Of a DNA stretch of 64,000 bases, positions 23,480-35,211 are shown in pieces (position 1 is the first letter of the stretch; every line of letters starts with the position of its first letter). Under the pieces are notes generated by a model. That model was not told where the DNA came from, searched no databases, and saw nothing but the letters and a program-made list of their open reading frames with translations. Position numbers and translations under genes: made by a program. Source of the DNA: Silene conica (lineage: Eukaryota > Streptophyta > Magnoliopsida > Caryophyllales > Caryophyllaceae); contig CM055319.2 in NCBI GenBank assembly GCA_029255685.2, positions 32,203,068 to 32,267,067 of the forward strand, in the 5' to 3' direction.

Positions 23480-23930
23480 TACACCTCAGAATACAAAGGC
23501 AAACGGAAACTGTGACCTAATATATCCAAATCACAGATCCCTCAACAGTACACCTCAAAATACAAAGGCACGCAGGACTGTGACCTAATCCAAATCACAG
23601 ACCTACAACAATACACCTCAAAATACAAAGGCAACGGAAACTGTGACTTAATCCAAATCACAGACTCCACAATAATACACCTCAAAATACAAAGGCAAAC
23701 GAAAACTGTGACCTAATCCAAATCACAGTCTCCACAATAATACACCTCAAAATACAAAGGCAAACGAAAACTGTGACCTAATCCAAATCACAGTCTCCAC
23801 AATAATACACCTCAAAATACAAAGGCAAACGAAAACTGTGACCTAATCCAAATCACAGTCTCCACAATAATACGCCTCAAAATACAAAGACAACATAAAC
23901 TATGACCTAATCCAAATCATAGTTCTACAA
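23480..23930 (+). repeat. 65-bp tandem array, each unit with a hairpin
   Basis: Seven units of about 65 bp begin ACACCTCAAAATACAAAGG. Each contains CTGTGA, the loop CCTAATCCAAA (longer in the first unit), then TCACAG. In the last unit both sides change together: CTATGA pairs with TCATAG. Confidence 0.92.
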
Positions 23931-24204
23931 CTTCAATTCTGAACTTAATCAATTCATATCTAATTATGCAACAACGTATACTTAAACCAACACTTAATTG
24001 ACCCCGGGAATTAAGCCGAGGGAGAGCCGGTTTCCCTTTCGGTTGCCCGACTGGGGGGTCTCTATCCTCACTCTATTCCCGAACCCAATATGGTGCCGCC
24101 CGAACCTCGGGGACCTCAAACAAGCATACGAAGCATACGAAAAAGGAATCAATACAATCCGACTAGAAAATCAAAAGTTATAAGCAAATAACACAATCAG
24201 GGGC

Positions 24205-24515
24205 TCTTAGCCGGTTGGCCACAGGCGGCCGGTCAACCGGCTGAGAGTCCTTTACCCTCAAGCCAACAATCAGCAAAACAACATAGAAGCTCTCCCAGCC
24301 GGCCGACCGGCCGCCGGTCCACCGGCTGGGGACTCTTTTCTCTCCTCTTCTCGCAAAACAACAATAAACAACATAAAAGGCTCCCAGCCGGCCGGCCGGC
24401 TGCCGGTCCACCGGCTGGGGACCCATTCTCACATTCTTCACAAAAACCAAAGTAACAAGAAGAGGGACTCGGAGCCGGTTGGTCGGCCGCCGGTCGGTCG
24501 ACCGGCTCAGAGCCT
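24205..24515. repeat. Four GC-rich AGCCGG...CCGGCT hairpin cassettes
   Basis: Cassettes at about 24207, 24296, 24385 and 24472, roughly 80-90 bp apart. Each is ~35 bp with AGCCGG at the left and CCGGCT at the right. Flanks pair too (CCC with GGG in cassettes 2 and 3). The minus frame 24178-24657 is an artefact of these repeats. Confidence 0.85.
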
Positions 24516-26496
24516 CTGTTCGCGTTTTCAGCATGCTCGACATTTCCAATCCATTCAATACTTTACCAATACGTCTTAAGCATGTTTTTACGCTACAACA
24601 CAACATTTCCCACATGTATACGACATCAATTACACGTAAGAACATACATACAAACATCTAATTCAAGTGTCAACATAAAAATCCCAAATTAACCGGTCTT
24701 AACATGTATACTCCTAAATCCACTTTTTCAATCAATTCTTCCTCAAATTATCATAAAAATCAGTTTATATAACAATATAAGAACATTAAGAACTCAAAGG
24801 CTAAACTAACATTCATCAAAACATATCAAAAATCACATAAAGTGCTAATTTAGACAAAAGGCCGAGTTTCTCATTATCGTCACCTTTACTCCGCGAATGC
24901 TCCGGTTTACTCTTCAAGGATCACAAGTTCTTCCTCCGGATTGTTACAAGCACCACCTTCAAGCACAAAAACACGGATTAAAGGGTAATTTCGTGATTAG
25001 GGAAAAACAGCCCCGAAATGAAGTTTCACGAAATTGAAAATGAAAGTGATAGAAAGATCATAAATCTCGCAAGGATTCCGAATATGTAATTTTTACCTTG
25101 ATGCGAGTTCGGGAAGGCCTTGAGATGATGATTCTAAGCTTGAAAAGTGAGATGAAAATGATCTTTGGAGTTTACAGTGGAAAAGAAATGAAGGAGGAGG
25201 GTTTGTCGATGGATGGGGTCTCATGTGGGGTTTTGGTTGTCCTTTTAAAACTTGAGACGGGTTTTACTTAATTCAAGCGGAACGGGAACGTGAGACGAGT
25301 TTATATTAAATAAACAAGGCATCCTGAGATTAAATGATTTTTAAGACGAACTTAACGGAAATCTCAAAAGTATGAATTACGATCACTACTAAATTATTAT
25401 TAAATTCCGGAAATTACTTTATTTTAATAAAATATTCCTTTACGAAAATACGGGATGTTACAGAAAATATGAGAAAAGGGATCCCAAATGCACGTATCAA
25501 GATTCACAAAACGAGATAGTAAAACAAGTATATAGCAATTCAAGTTCATGTTTATGCATATTGATGTAACATGTTCCAAGGGGAGTACTACTCACATCCT
25601 AGACAACTGGTTTAAGAATGAAACCCGGAAATAAGCTCTAAAACTCAGAATGTATAGTAGGTTGCCAAGGTATAAGTCAAGTCTCAAGATATGCAAGTTA
25701 ACAAAAACTCGTAGATATGCAAAAGACTCTCATACTGAAACAAGTTGACAAGGCAGGGTAAAGGCATAAACATGTAAGAAAGCAAAATCATCCTTGAAAT
25801 ACTCTCGTTCCGACTCGACCTATATGCTAAAATAAACGTGCATTTTTTTGGAAATTTTTGAATTTTTTTTCATTTTTTTGTATTTTTCTTTTGTATATGC
25901 AAGAGAAATAAAGAAAAAGCAATGCAAGACAGAAATGCAGTAAACGTGTGACAGAATACAATGCATGTAACATGAAACCATTCCCCAAACCAACCCGCAC
26001 AATGTCCCCATTGTGCATTAGCCTAAGTAAAGGTTTCAGAAAATTAAAGTAAAGATCTAAAGAGAAAATAAAAAAAAAACTAAGGAAAAACTGGAAAGAA
26101 CTCACTGGGTTGATAGACGTATGAGAAAAACCTCCCCAAACCAGCTTAAGCTGGGAGGTTTTGGTGGCCAGCAGTGCCACTCAAGTACCCAAGACGGTTG
26201 CACGATTCCCGAGGAAGAAACGATCAGACTGTGACGGACGGGTAGGTCGACCGACCCATATATTAGGTCGACCGACCCTCCTGCAGACTACAGGAATTCC
26301 AGCATTGCAGGGACTAGGTCGACCGACCCGTGTTTCTGGTCGGTCGACCCCCTCTGCGTCACAGCGGTCTTCGTTTCTTTGTCGAACCTGAAAAAGCAAT
26401 AAATATGCGCCCAACAAATGCGCGAGATGCCAGAAACAAGTCTAAAGTCTTAACTACGCAAGCATAACGGAAAAAGTTCTAAAACTACGAGCAAAC

Positions 26497-28095
26497 TGAT
26501 GCGTGTCTATTTTATGATGTTTTTCATCTATTTTTACACGCATTTGGTCGCTCATTTACTATGTTTTAGCCTTTATTTCCCAACAATCGTGTACTTTCGT
26601 ATTTTTATGCACTTTTGCAGATTTATGCGGAAAAGGGACGATTTAGCACCAAATCCTTATCCTCAAGTCGATTTAGCACCAAATCCTTATCCTCAAGTCT
26701 TTTGCATAATTAAGGAATAACGAAAGGTCAACTGGAATCTTTATTTTAAGTAACAAAAGTCAAAACAAGAAGAAAACCGAAGAATTCCATACGGAGGCGG
26801 TCGACCGACCAGCTAAACGGGTCGACCGGCCAGCCCTGATCTCCATAAAAGTCCAAATCTGAAGAAAGCCCAAAAATTCAACGAAGTCCGTAAAGGAGGT
26901 CGACCGACCCACCAAAGTGGTCGACCGACCTCAAGCGAAGCCCAGAACAATTCTTTTCGGAAATAAATTAGAAGTAGAGTCTTTTAGGAAACTCTAATTT
27001 ATGCCCTATATAAGCTAATCTTGTAGCTAGGGTTTTGCATCAAGTTTTATTTTAGTATCTAGTTTTTTTATCATCAAGTATCAATTAGCATCCAGTTTTA
27101 TTTAGAAGAATTTTAGTTTTGTAATCTTTCGACAATTCCCAAGCATTCAATAAAGTTTGTTCCTTTCTGCCCTAATTCCGATTGTGGTAATTACTCTTTT
27201 AATTTAGCTTTATTATTGTTCTTATTTTTATTACATCCAGTATAAATTAGAATCTCAAGTTTTATTAATTCTTGCATGCTTAGATTATTTACTATGTTTA
27301 CCATGTTTAATCCTGTTTTCATAATCATCGTAACAACCATGAGTAGCTAATTTTCATATGTTAGGATGTAGGGGATAATATGCATAGGTAGAATAAATTC
27401 CGAAACCGACTTGTAGCAGAGCCGCGGTCGGCCGACTGGAATAGCTGGTCGGTCGACCGAGGCTGTGGTCGGCCGACTGGAATAGATGGTCGGTCGACCA
27501 CTCGCGTTTGTATCCTGTTCCGTCTTTCTTTGTTGACTATAATACCCTACAATGAAACTGAAAGGAGACTTGTAGGATGTTAGTAATGACCTACCCAAGA
27601 TTGAGAGATACGGGAAGGGCATTGGTTTACACCTTAAGACGGCTAGGTTACTCAAAACTGAAAGGTATGTGACCTAGGATTTAGGAATCACCCTTATTGT
27701 TGACACCCAATAATTGTGAGACCTATGAACTAATAGCATAGGCCGAAAGGAGCTATTAGGTAGCATAGACCTAAAAAGATATGTTACACCCCCTTACGCG
27801 ACTGCAATACATGTTGACTTTAGGATTTATATTACCTTAGCTAATTATTACCCAAACATCCTAGCATCCCTCTTTATTATATTTTATTCTCATCTTTTAT
27901 TATTTGTTTTATTTTTATCTTTGCCTTAGATATAGTAATCAACCAATCAACCCCAAATATTTGTTACCCTTAAACATTAACATTCAAACAATAAACATTC
28001 CCCACCTCTCTGTGGTTCGACCCTGACTTTCACTATCTATAGTTTAAGTTTAGGAATTATAAATTTATCTTTGGTCCTCTCAACGACGGGCATCA
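26497..28095 (+). repeat. Athila II 5' LTR
   Basis: 1599 bp, TGATGCGTGTC to GACGGGCATCA. It is 30 bp longer than the 3' LTR through a tandem duplication at 26640-26669 and 26670-26699. Palindrome cassettes are at 26795-26835, 26894-26934 and 27424-27505. Confidence 0.95.
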
Positions 28096-28100
28096 AATTT

Positions 28101-28118
28101 TGGCGCCGTTGCCGGGGA
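28101..28118 (+). other. Athila II primer binding site, tRNA-Asp type
   Basis: TGGCGCCGTTGCCGGGGA, the primer sequence typical of the plant Athila lineage, five bases after the LTR. Confidence 0.95.
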
Positions 28119-28174
28119 GGTGACGCCAGTGTTTATTGTTTTTTGTTTATGTTTTCCCTTTTTCTTTCGCTGTC

Positions 28175-29188
28175 ATGACCATCGCCCCTTTCCCACAACT
28201 CGAGCATGAACCATTGCATATCTATTGTAGTAGAATAACCTCTTTCCTTACTCAATCTGACTATCCTATTAGTATTGGGGAGGTTTGTCGTATCTTTTAT
28301 GATGGAGTCACTGGTAAGACCTTGATCGAGATTGAGAGAAATTGCGGATGGGAATTTTCAGACCTACCCTGTGAGAAGCAATGGGAGCTTCTCAAACACC
28401 TAATCCGAGCCAGCGAAGATACGGAGAGGTATGAGGGTTTTAATATTAGTAATCCGGATATTCCTGTTGAGTGTGATCCTATCACACCCATTACTGAAGA
28501 GTCGCTCATTCTTAAGGATGAGTATGATAGGTTACTTGATTCCCTTTCCCTCCCCGTTGATGGTACTGACTCGGATTTAGATACAGATGATGAGTTAGAA
28601 ATTTACCCCTTGACTGACCAACCTATTTCTGTAGGTGTTAGTGATGAACATGTTCCTGACATGTTTGAACCTTCGGTTGATGAACCTTGTTTTTTGCAGG
28701 ATTCATTTTCTGACATTCCTGATGTTTTTAATAATATTAGTGAATGTTATGTACATGGATCCTTTACAAAGGATCCTTCGGAGGCTTTGATGTGTTTTGA
28801 GGCATGTGCAGGTGAATCTCTTGCTCAGGAAGCTGATTTGAATGCTCCAGAAATTACGACTCTAGTGATAGAGTCTATAGGCGGTAGGAAGAGAGATGTT
28901 CTCGATCGAGTAGTACCACTTACTCGATCAAATGATGTAGAGAACGAGGTCACTCAAGCAAGTGATCATTTGGCTGAAGAAAAGAGCCCTAAGAAGAAGA
29001 AGCCGAGGAAAGTGTCGGCCCACGACTTGGGAGTCAACAACTCCGGGAGATGGATGGCTAGAGCTGTGGATGATAACCCACCCATCTACATGGTGGAGAG
29101 AAACGCATCTACCCAAATCACCATAGCTGAAGGAGTAGCCTATAGTCAGAGCCCTTGGTCAAAGAAACGCCGAATCCTTCGCGGATGA
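28175..29188 (+). CDS. Private 337-aa protein of Athila II, possible gag-derived
   Basis: Intact frame in the position of gag. I chose ATG 28175; the frame is open upstream to 28136 without an ATG. I do not recognise the protein as a whole. Residues about 10-80 (YCSRITSF, VCRIFYDGVTGKTLIEIE, WELLKHLI) resemble in spacing the last helices of Ty3-type gag capsid, where Athila III has WDRFKRLV, FYNGLYDDNRAYLD and GLKLIEDV; this is inference. Residues about 100-230 are strongly acidic. Basic clusters SPKKKKPRK (about 270) and SKKRRILRG (C-terminus) could be nuclear-localisation signals. No zinc knuckle, protease motif or membrane segment is seen. It could be a capsid-like packaging or regulatory protein, or an unrelated captured gene. 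Confidence 0.75.
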   Translation: MTIAPFPQLEHEPLHIYCSRITSFLTQSDYPISIGEVCRIFYDGVTGKTLIEIERNCGWEFSDLPCEKQWELLKHLIRASEDTERYEGFNISNPDIPVECDPITPITEESLILKDEYDRLLDSLSLPVDGTDSDLDTDDELEIYPLTDQPISVGVSDEHVPDMFEPSVDEPCFLQDSFSDIPDVFNNISECYVHGSFTKDPSEALMCFEACAGESLAQEADLNAPEITTLVIESIGGRKRDVLDRVVPLTRSNDVENEVTQASDHLAEEKSPKKKKPRKVSAHDLGVNNSGRWMARAVDDNPPIYMVERNASTQITIAEGVAYSQSPWSKKRRILRG

Positions 29189-31212
29189 CTTCTTCTTTTT
29201 GCTCGTTTCTGTTTTTCTTAAGACATTTTTTTTGTTTTGCTAAGACTTTCTAGCTTGCTTTCTTTAAGTTTTTAGGACATATTTTTTTGTGTTTGCGTAG
29301 TTAAGACTTTTGGGACTTGTTTCTGGGATCTTGCGCATTTGTTGGGCGCATATCTATTGCTTTTTCAGGTTCGATAAAGAAACGAAGACCGTTGTGACGC
29401 AGAGGGGTCGACCGACCAGATACACGGGTCAGTCGACCTAGTCCCTGTAATATTGGAATTCCTGTAGTCTGCAAGAAGGTCGGTCGACCTAAAATATGGG
29501 TCGGTCGACCTACCCGTCCGTCACACCCTGTTTGCTTCTTCCTCGGAATTCGTGCACCATCTTGGGTACTTGAGTGGCACTGCTGGCCACCAAAACCTCC
29601 CAGCTTACGCTGGTTTGGGGAGGTTTTTCTCATACGCCTATTAATCCAGTGAGTTCTTTCCAGTTTTTCCTTAGTTTTTACTCTCTTCGCACCTTTTTGT
29701 TTAATTTTCTGAAACCTTTACTTAGGCTAATGCACAATGGGGACATTGTGCGGGTTGGTTTGGGGAATGGTTTCATGTCACATGCATTGCATTCTGTCAC
29801 ACGTTTATTGCATTTCCGTATTGCATTGTTCTTTTCTTTATTTTCCTTATATATACAAAAAATACAAAAAAATGAAAAAATTCCAAAAAATTCCAAAAAA
29901 ATGCACGTTAATTTTAGCATATAGGTCGAGTCGGAACGAAAGTATTTCAAGGATGATTTAGCTATCTTACATGTTTATGCCTTTACCTTGCCTTGTCAAC
30001 TTGTTTTAGTATAAGAGTCTTTTTGCATATCTACGAGTTTTTGTTAACTTGCATATCTTGAGACTTGACTTATACCTTGGCAACCTACTATACATTCTAA
30101 GGTTTAGAGCTTATTTCCTGGTTTCATTTTTAAACCAGTTGTCTAGGATGTGAGTAGTACTCCCCTTGGAACATGTTACATCAATATGCATAAACATGAA
30201 CTTGAATTGCTATATACTTGTTTTACTTTCTCGTTTTGTGAGTCTTGATACGTGCATTTGGGATCCCTTTTCTCATATTTACCCATAAGCTTCACATAGC
30301 CAAAATTGCCTTTTTATTTCCCAAAAAAACTACATCCCATACTTAGCCTACCCTTCCAAGCTAGTATTTGTGGTCATTGGATTTTTTTTTTTTTTGAGGC
30401 ATCTTGGTTTGTATGCTATCTTGAGCAAAAAGAGAAAATAAAGAAAGCAAGAAAGAAAAAAAAAAAGAACAGAAAAATTCAGAAAAAGAAAGAAAGAAAA
30501 GAAAAACGAAAAAAATGAAAACGTACAGGAAAGAAGTCGACCGACCACCTTCTTGGGTCGGCCGACCACCTGACAACATCAGAATGAAAAAAAAATCGTT
30601 CCAAAATCCCTTTCTTTTATATGTTATCACTCCCGTACCTCATTCAAAATATTTGGGAGTCCTTTCTTATATTCAATGTGAGAGTTGTGCTACAAAAAAA
30701 GCACTTTCTTAATTTCAAGAGTCGTGAAATATGTTGTTGGGAATTGGTTTTACTAGCTTGGCTACTAACCCCACAAATCCAAAAACATCTTAACCACTTT
30801 TACCTTTTACCTCATATATCTTTCATTACCCCAATTGCATGTATCTAGGCCACTTAAATGAGATTGTTATACAAAGTTGTAGAATTCTTGTTCATGTTAG
30901 ATTGCAGGCATGTTTCCATGGGTCGTAGTTAGGTGAGTGTCATGACAAATATACTTCTTTCTATCTTTTACATATACTCACCCTTTGCTTCATGAGTGTC
31001 TCGAGCGTACCGCGAGAGTCCATAGTATAAAGTCTCTATAGTTTCTAGTGTTGCAAGTTTGACGACACCATAAATCGTTTGCATGATTTATATACTTTCT
31101 CATTTTGTACTTGGTATTGGTTTAGGCTGACATGTAAATTTCGCTCTGAGATTGAAATCGTTCCATTAGTTAGGATCGAGTCTATTTCTTGCTTGAGGGC
31201 AAGCAAGGGTTT
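29189..31212 (+). other. Athila II 3' non-coding region, no gene
   Basis: Homologous to the 3' regions of Athila I and III. It carries palindrome cassettes at 29404-29514 and 30535-30575 and a long purine tract at 30425-30520. Short frames here are artefacts of the A- and GA-rich tracts. Confidence 0.8.
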
Positions 31213-32794
31213 GGTTTGGGGAATTTGATGCGTGTCTATTTTATGATGTTTTTCATCTATTTTTACACGCATTTGGTCGCTCATTTACTATGTTTTAGCC
31301 TTTATTTCCCAACAATCGTGTACTTTCGTATTTTTATGCACTTTTGCAGATTTATGCGGAAAAGGGACGATTTAGCACCAAATCCTTATCCTCAAGTCTT
31401 TTGCATAATTAAGGAATAACGAAAGGTCAACTGGAATCTTTATTTTAAGTAACAAAAGTCAAAACAAGAAGAAAACCGAAGAATTCCATACGGAGGCGGT
31501 CGACCGACCAGCTAAACGGGTCGACCGACCAGCCCTGATCTCCATAAAAGTCCAAATCTGAAGAAAGCCCAAAAATTCAACGAAGTCCGTAAAGGAGGTC
31601 GACCGACCCACCAAAGTGGTCGACCGACCTCAAGCGAAGCCCATAACAATTCTTTTCGGAAATAAATTAGAAGTAGAGTCTTTTAGGAAACTCTAATTTA
31701 TGCCCTATATAAGCTAATCTTGTAGCTAGGGTTTTGCATCAAGTTTTATTTTAGTATCTAGTTTTTTTATCATCAAGTATCAATTAGCATCCAGTTTTAT
31801 TTAGAAGAATTTTAGTTTTGTAATCTTTCGACAATTCCCAAGCATTCAATAAAGTTTGTTCCTTTCTGCCCTAATTCCGATTGTGGTAATTACTCTTTTA
31901 ATTTAGCTTTATTATTGTTCTTATTTTTATTACATCCAGTATAAATTAGAATCTCAAGTTTTATTAATTCTTGCATGCTTAGATTATTTACTATGTTTAC
32001 CATGTTTAATCCTGTTTTCATAATCATCGTAACAACCATGAGTAGCTAATTTTCATATGTTAGGATGTAGGGGATAATATGCATAGGTAGAATAAATTAC
32101 GAAACCGACTTGTAGCAGAGCCGCGGTCGGCCGACTGGAATAGCTGGTCGGTCGACCGAGGCTGTGGTCGGCCGACTGGAATAGATGGTCGGTCGACCAC
32201 TCGCGTTTGTATCCTGTTCCGTCTTTCTTTGTTGACTATAATACCCTACAATGAAACTGAAAGGAGACTTGTAGGATGTTAGTAATGACCTACCCAAGAT
32301 TGAGAGATACGGGAAGGGCATTGGTTTACACCTTAAGACGGCTAGGTTACTCAATACTGAAAGGTATGTGACCTAGGATTTAGGAATCACCCTTATTGTT
32401 GACACCCAATAATTGTGAGACCTAGGAACTAATAGCATAGGCCGAAAGGAGCTATTAGGTAGCATAGACCTAAAAAGATATGTTACACCCCCTTACGCGA
32501 CTGCAATACATGTTGACCTTAGGATTTATATTACCTTAGCTAATTATTACCCAAACATCCTAGCATCCCTCTTTATTATATTTTATTCTCATCTTTTATT
32601 ATTTGTTTTATTTTTATCTTTGCCTTAGATATAGTAATCAACCAATCAACCCCAAATATTTGTTACCCTTAAACATTAACATTCAAACAATAAACATTCC
32701 CCACCTCTCTGTGGTTCGACCCTGACTTTCACTATCTATAGTTTAAGTTTAGGAATTATAAATTTATCTTTGGTACCCTCAACGACGGGCATCA
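31213..32794 (+). repeat. Athila II polypurine tract and 3' LTR
   Basis: GGTTTGGGGAATT (31213-31225) directly precedes the 1569-bp LTR (31226-32794). About eight substitutions from the 5' LTR by eye, plus the missing 30-bp duplicate. Cassettes at about 31497, 31594 and 32125-32202. Confidence 0.95.
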
Positions 32795-32859
32795 CAAACC
32801 AAATTAAAAAGTCTCAAACAATAAAAGTAAATTGTCTTAAAAGCTGAAATTTGAAACAA

Positions 32860-33252
32860 CTATCCGCTAAAGATGCGGAATATATCCGACCACGGCTTTT
32901 GACGACATGCCGTAGTCTCCATAGTGTTTTCTTGAGTAGCAAAACACATCTTCTTTCCGCCGCAAAGCATATGCGACGACCTCTCCTCTTGAGCTTGTCT
33001 CCTCTTTTTCTTTTTCTCCCGATCTACAACATCTGGGTCTTCATCTTCTTTGTAGCTCAAGAATCCCATTCCTCCTCTCTGCACTATGACTTCCTTTATT
33101 TTGGGTTTCCCCAAACCAATTCCTACATTAGTCATAATAGAAGTATCCTCCATATTGCTCCCAACTTGGGGCGGAGGTGTAAAAACAGGTACAGGAGTAG
33201 ACAATAAAGTAGGAGATGTAGTGATGACCTTATACTTCTTTTCAGAAGTAAT
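32860..33252 (-). pseudogene. Athila I gag-protease C-terminal tail
   Basis: Continues the frame broken at 52498 by copia B: the coding sequence resumes at TSEKKYKVIT and ends SDIFRIFSG at 32860, as in Athila III (40494). The tail is Lys/Glu/Asp-rich (EDEDPDVVDREKKKKRRQ) and has no domain I know. Confidence 0.88.
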
Positions 33253-34402
33253 TGTTGGGTTCTTATACCTATTTAGTCATACTAAAATTAATTATCTTAT
33301 AATGAGTAGATCTTATGCATGCTTAACAATATATAAGTCGAGATCTATGATGAAAGATAAGCTCCCTTACATTGATAATCTCGGCTAATATAGGGCACAA
33401 GTGAAGTCACCTTCTTCACTTGTTCTTGAGCTTAACACACGGATGATCCTCCTTGAACCTTCAAAGAGATGATGGCCTCCAAAAGATGAACACCAAGACA
33501 CACTGCACTCAAAGTTTTGAATATTGTTTTGCTAGAAACTTGATACAAAATGCTAGATTGTAGAAGGAGGCACACGGTTTAGGGTTAAGAAAAATAGGGT
33601 TTATTTTTCTTTCTCACTTTTGTTCTTTCTAAAACAAAACCCTAAAAATGATAGTGAATGAATGATTATGAGAAGAGGGAACAAAACTCTCTTTTGTTCT
33701 CACCTTTGGGACGGCCGAGACCTATGGAAAGAGTGCCCAATGGTTGGCACATCTACCTTATACAATGTCTCCCATGCCTCTCATCTTATTAATAGCATGT
33801 CTTACTTATGTTCCTAACTCATCTTATGTAACATTGTATGTTTGTCAATGTGTGACATATCACACGGTTCTCTTAACCAAACGGACCTCATACAACATTA
33901 GCTAGGATAACTTTGCATAAGTAATTCGTATTTTAACCATTAAACTCTTTATCGTAAATTATAAGTAATTAATCAATTACTTATAATATATATATAGTTA
34001 CTAGAACAATTGTAGTTTTAATTATTTCATTCAACAACTTTACGTTTCATAAACATATAAATAATAGTGATGACATTTCAATCACTAAAACAATTTATAA
34101 TCTTATTATAAATTATCTCCTTATTTTATTCATAATCTAGAAATGAACTAACTCGTATCATATACAGTTATTTCATTTATCATTGAGAGAGTTGTCCTAA
34201 AGGTGTGACCAAAAGGGATCAACTGGTCACCACCGTCATTACGACAGTAATGTCAAACTCTAGCAAGCCAATCATTACCGATTAATGGTGACCAGTTGAC
34301 TTATGATAAAGAATCATCCCATGAATATTTTTTTGTAGAGATTTGTGAATTTAATATATAATTGACGTGATCACATTATTGTCGAGGACACTTACTCCAA
34401 CA
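33253..34402 (-). repeat. Copia B 3' LTR
   Basis: 1150 bp, TGTTGGAGTAAGTGTCC on the minus strand to AAGAACCCAACA. Compared with the 5' LTR it shows roughly 20 differences by eye. Confidence 0.93.
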
Positions 34403-35211
34403 ATCTCCCACTTGTCCTCACAAGTGTGGATCACCGATTCTCTTGTTCTATTACATCATCTCCCACTCAATGCAAGGTGTCTTACAGGTCGTACTTGCAC
34501 GTGATCAAATCAATAGTGGTTTTTCTCGATATGGAGCGTAACTGTTAGACCGGAATTATCTACCATAGATAGTCTCCGAGCGTGGCCACGCATTTCCAGT
34601 TCACTACTCCTCGAGTGGCCTTGAGATTTAAGATAACCCTGACAAGGGGCAGAACAATTCCTTTCCAACTGTCCTCCTTGGTCAACATCATCCATTGTGA
34701 CCCAAAATATATCCATTTGACCCCTTTTTACGGAAGATCGTAGAATATAAATTAAAGTCATTCTGAATAATGTCACCTCTAGAGCAACCAGTCTCTAGTC
34801 AAAGAATCGACTCATAAGAATATATATAGCAGCTCTTGCCACGACCAGGCTCCATTGAATTCTAAAGAACTCTATAAGCGGTCACTGCCCGACACAAGTG
34901 TACCTTACAGTTTGTCTATATGATCGACTAGTCATCCCTTATGACTCTATGGTGTCAGAACTCACCATCAATCGCATCATAATCTAGTCACTTCGAGACG
35001 TCACCTCATATAAGTGACTAGGGGCAATACTAAGTTAATCCAGTTCACTTCTACAGGGTTCAGCAATTGTCTTACAATCATGTTTGGATTTAACAAAGTA
35101 TATATAAAATAAACAAGTTGTATAAAACTTTAAATGATGAACGAGATTATCTTATATGAACGTAAAAACAACATTTTTCATTTTATATCGTATAATCGGT
35201 TACACATTGGG
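34403..35211 (-). other. Copia B polypurine tract and 3' untranslated region
   Basis: The polypurine tract is the complement of ATCTCCCACTTGTCC (34403-34417), the same form as at 5222-5236. The remaining ~790 bp has no gene; an 88-codon minus frame at 34510-34776 has no recognisable domain. Confidence 0.8.

Larger units (their letters stand above)
22601..25462 (-). mobile_element. Solo LTR 1, chromovirus type
   Basis: 2862 bp, TGTAACATCCCGTATTTTCG on the minus strand to GGGGTTTTACA, flanked by GAAAA target duplications (22596-22600 and 25463-25467). There is no primer site, polypurine tract or coding sequence, as expected after LTR-LTR recombination. It holds two hairpin arrays (below) and a ~40-bp direct repeat (GAGAGCCGGTTTCCCTT at about 23112 and 24022) on either side of the first array. 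Sharing of the CAGTGGGGAGT block with solo LTR 2 shows family relationship. Confidence 0.88.
21426..26491 (-). other. Athila I 3' non-coding region (interrupted), no gene
   Basis: Homologous to 38498-40493 of Athila III and, inverted, to 29189-31212 of Athila II: the same purine/pyrimidine tract, the same GGGGACATTGTGC block and the same cassette positions (22309-22350 and 26240-26352). It is interrupted by the MITE at 21947 and the solo LTR at 22601. Athila elements can carry an env-like frame here, but none is present. Confidence 0.8.
26497..32794 (+). mobile_element. Athila-type element II, complete, non-autonomous
   Basis: 6298 bp with target duplication CAAAC (26492-26496 and 32795-32799) in Athila I. 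It has both LTRs, a tRNA-Asp primer site, one intact 337-codon frame, a 2 kb non-coding 3' region and a polypurine tract. It has no gag knuckle, protease, reverse transcriptase or integrase. LTRs are nearly identical, so it moved recently, with proteins supplied in trans. Confidence 0.95.

Noticed and set aside
24178-24657. 159-codon minus frame in solo LTR 1
   Set aside because: It covers the GC-rich hairpin cassettes; its Arg/Pro-rich repeats reflect them.
22601-25462. Host intergenic DNA or a complete LTR element
   Set aside because: TG...CA ends, five-base duplications and the absence of primer site, polypurine tract and genes fit a solo LTR.
29574-29924. 116-codon plus frame in Athila II 3' region, possible env-like gene
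   Set aside because: No signal peptide or membrane pattern conserved in the homologous parts of Athila I and III, and frames are not shared between copies.
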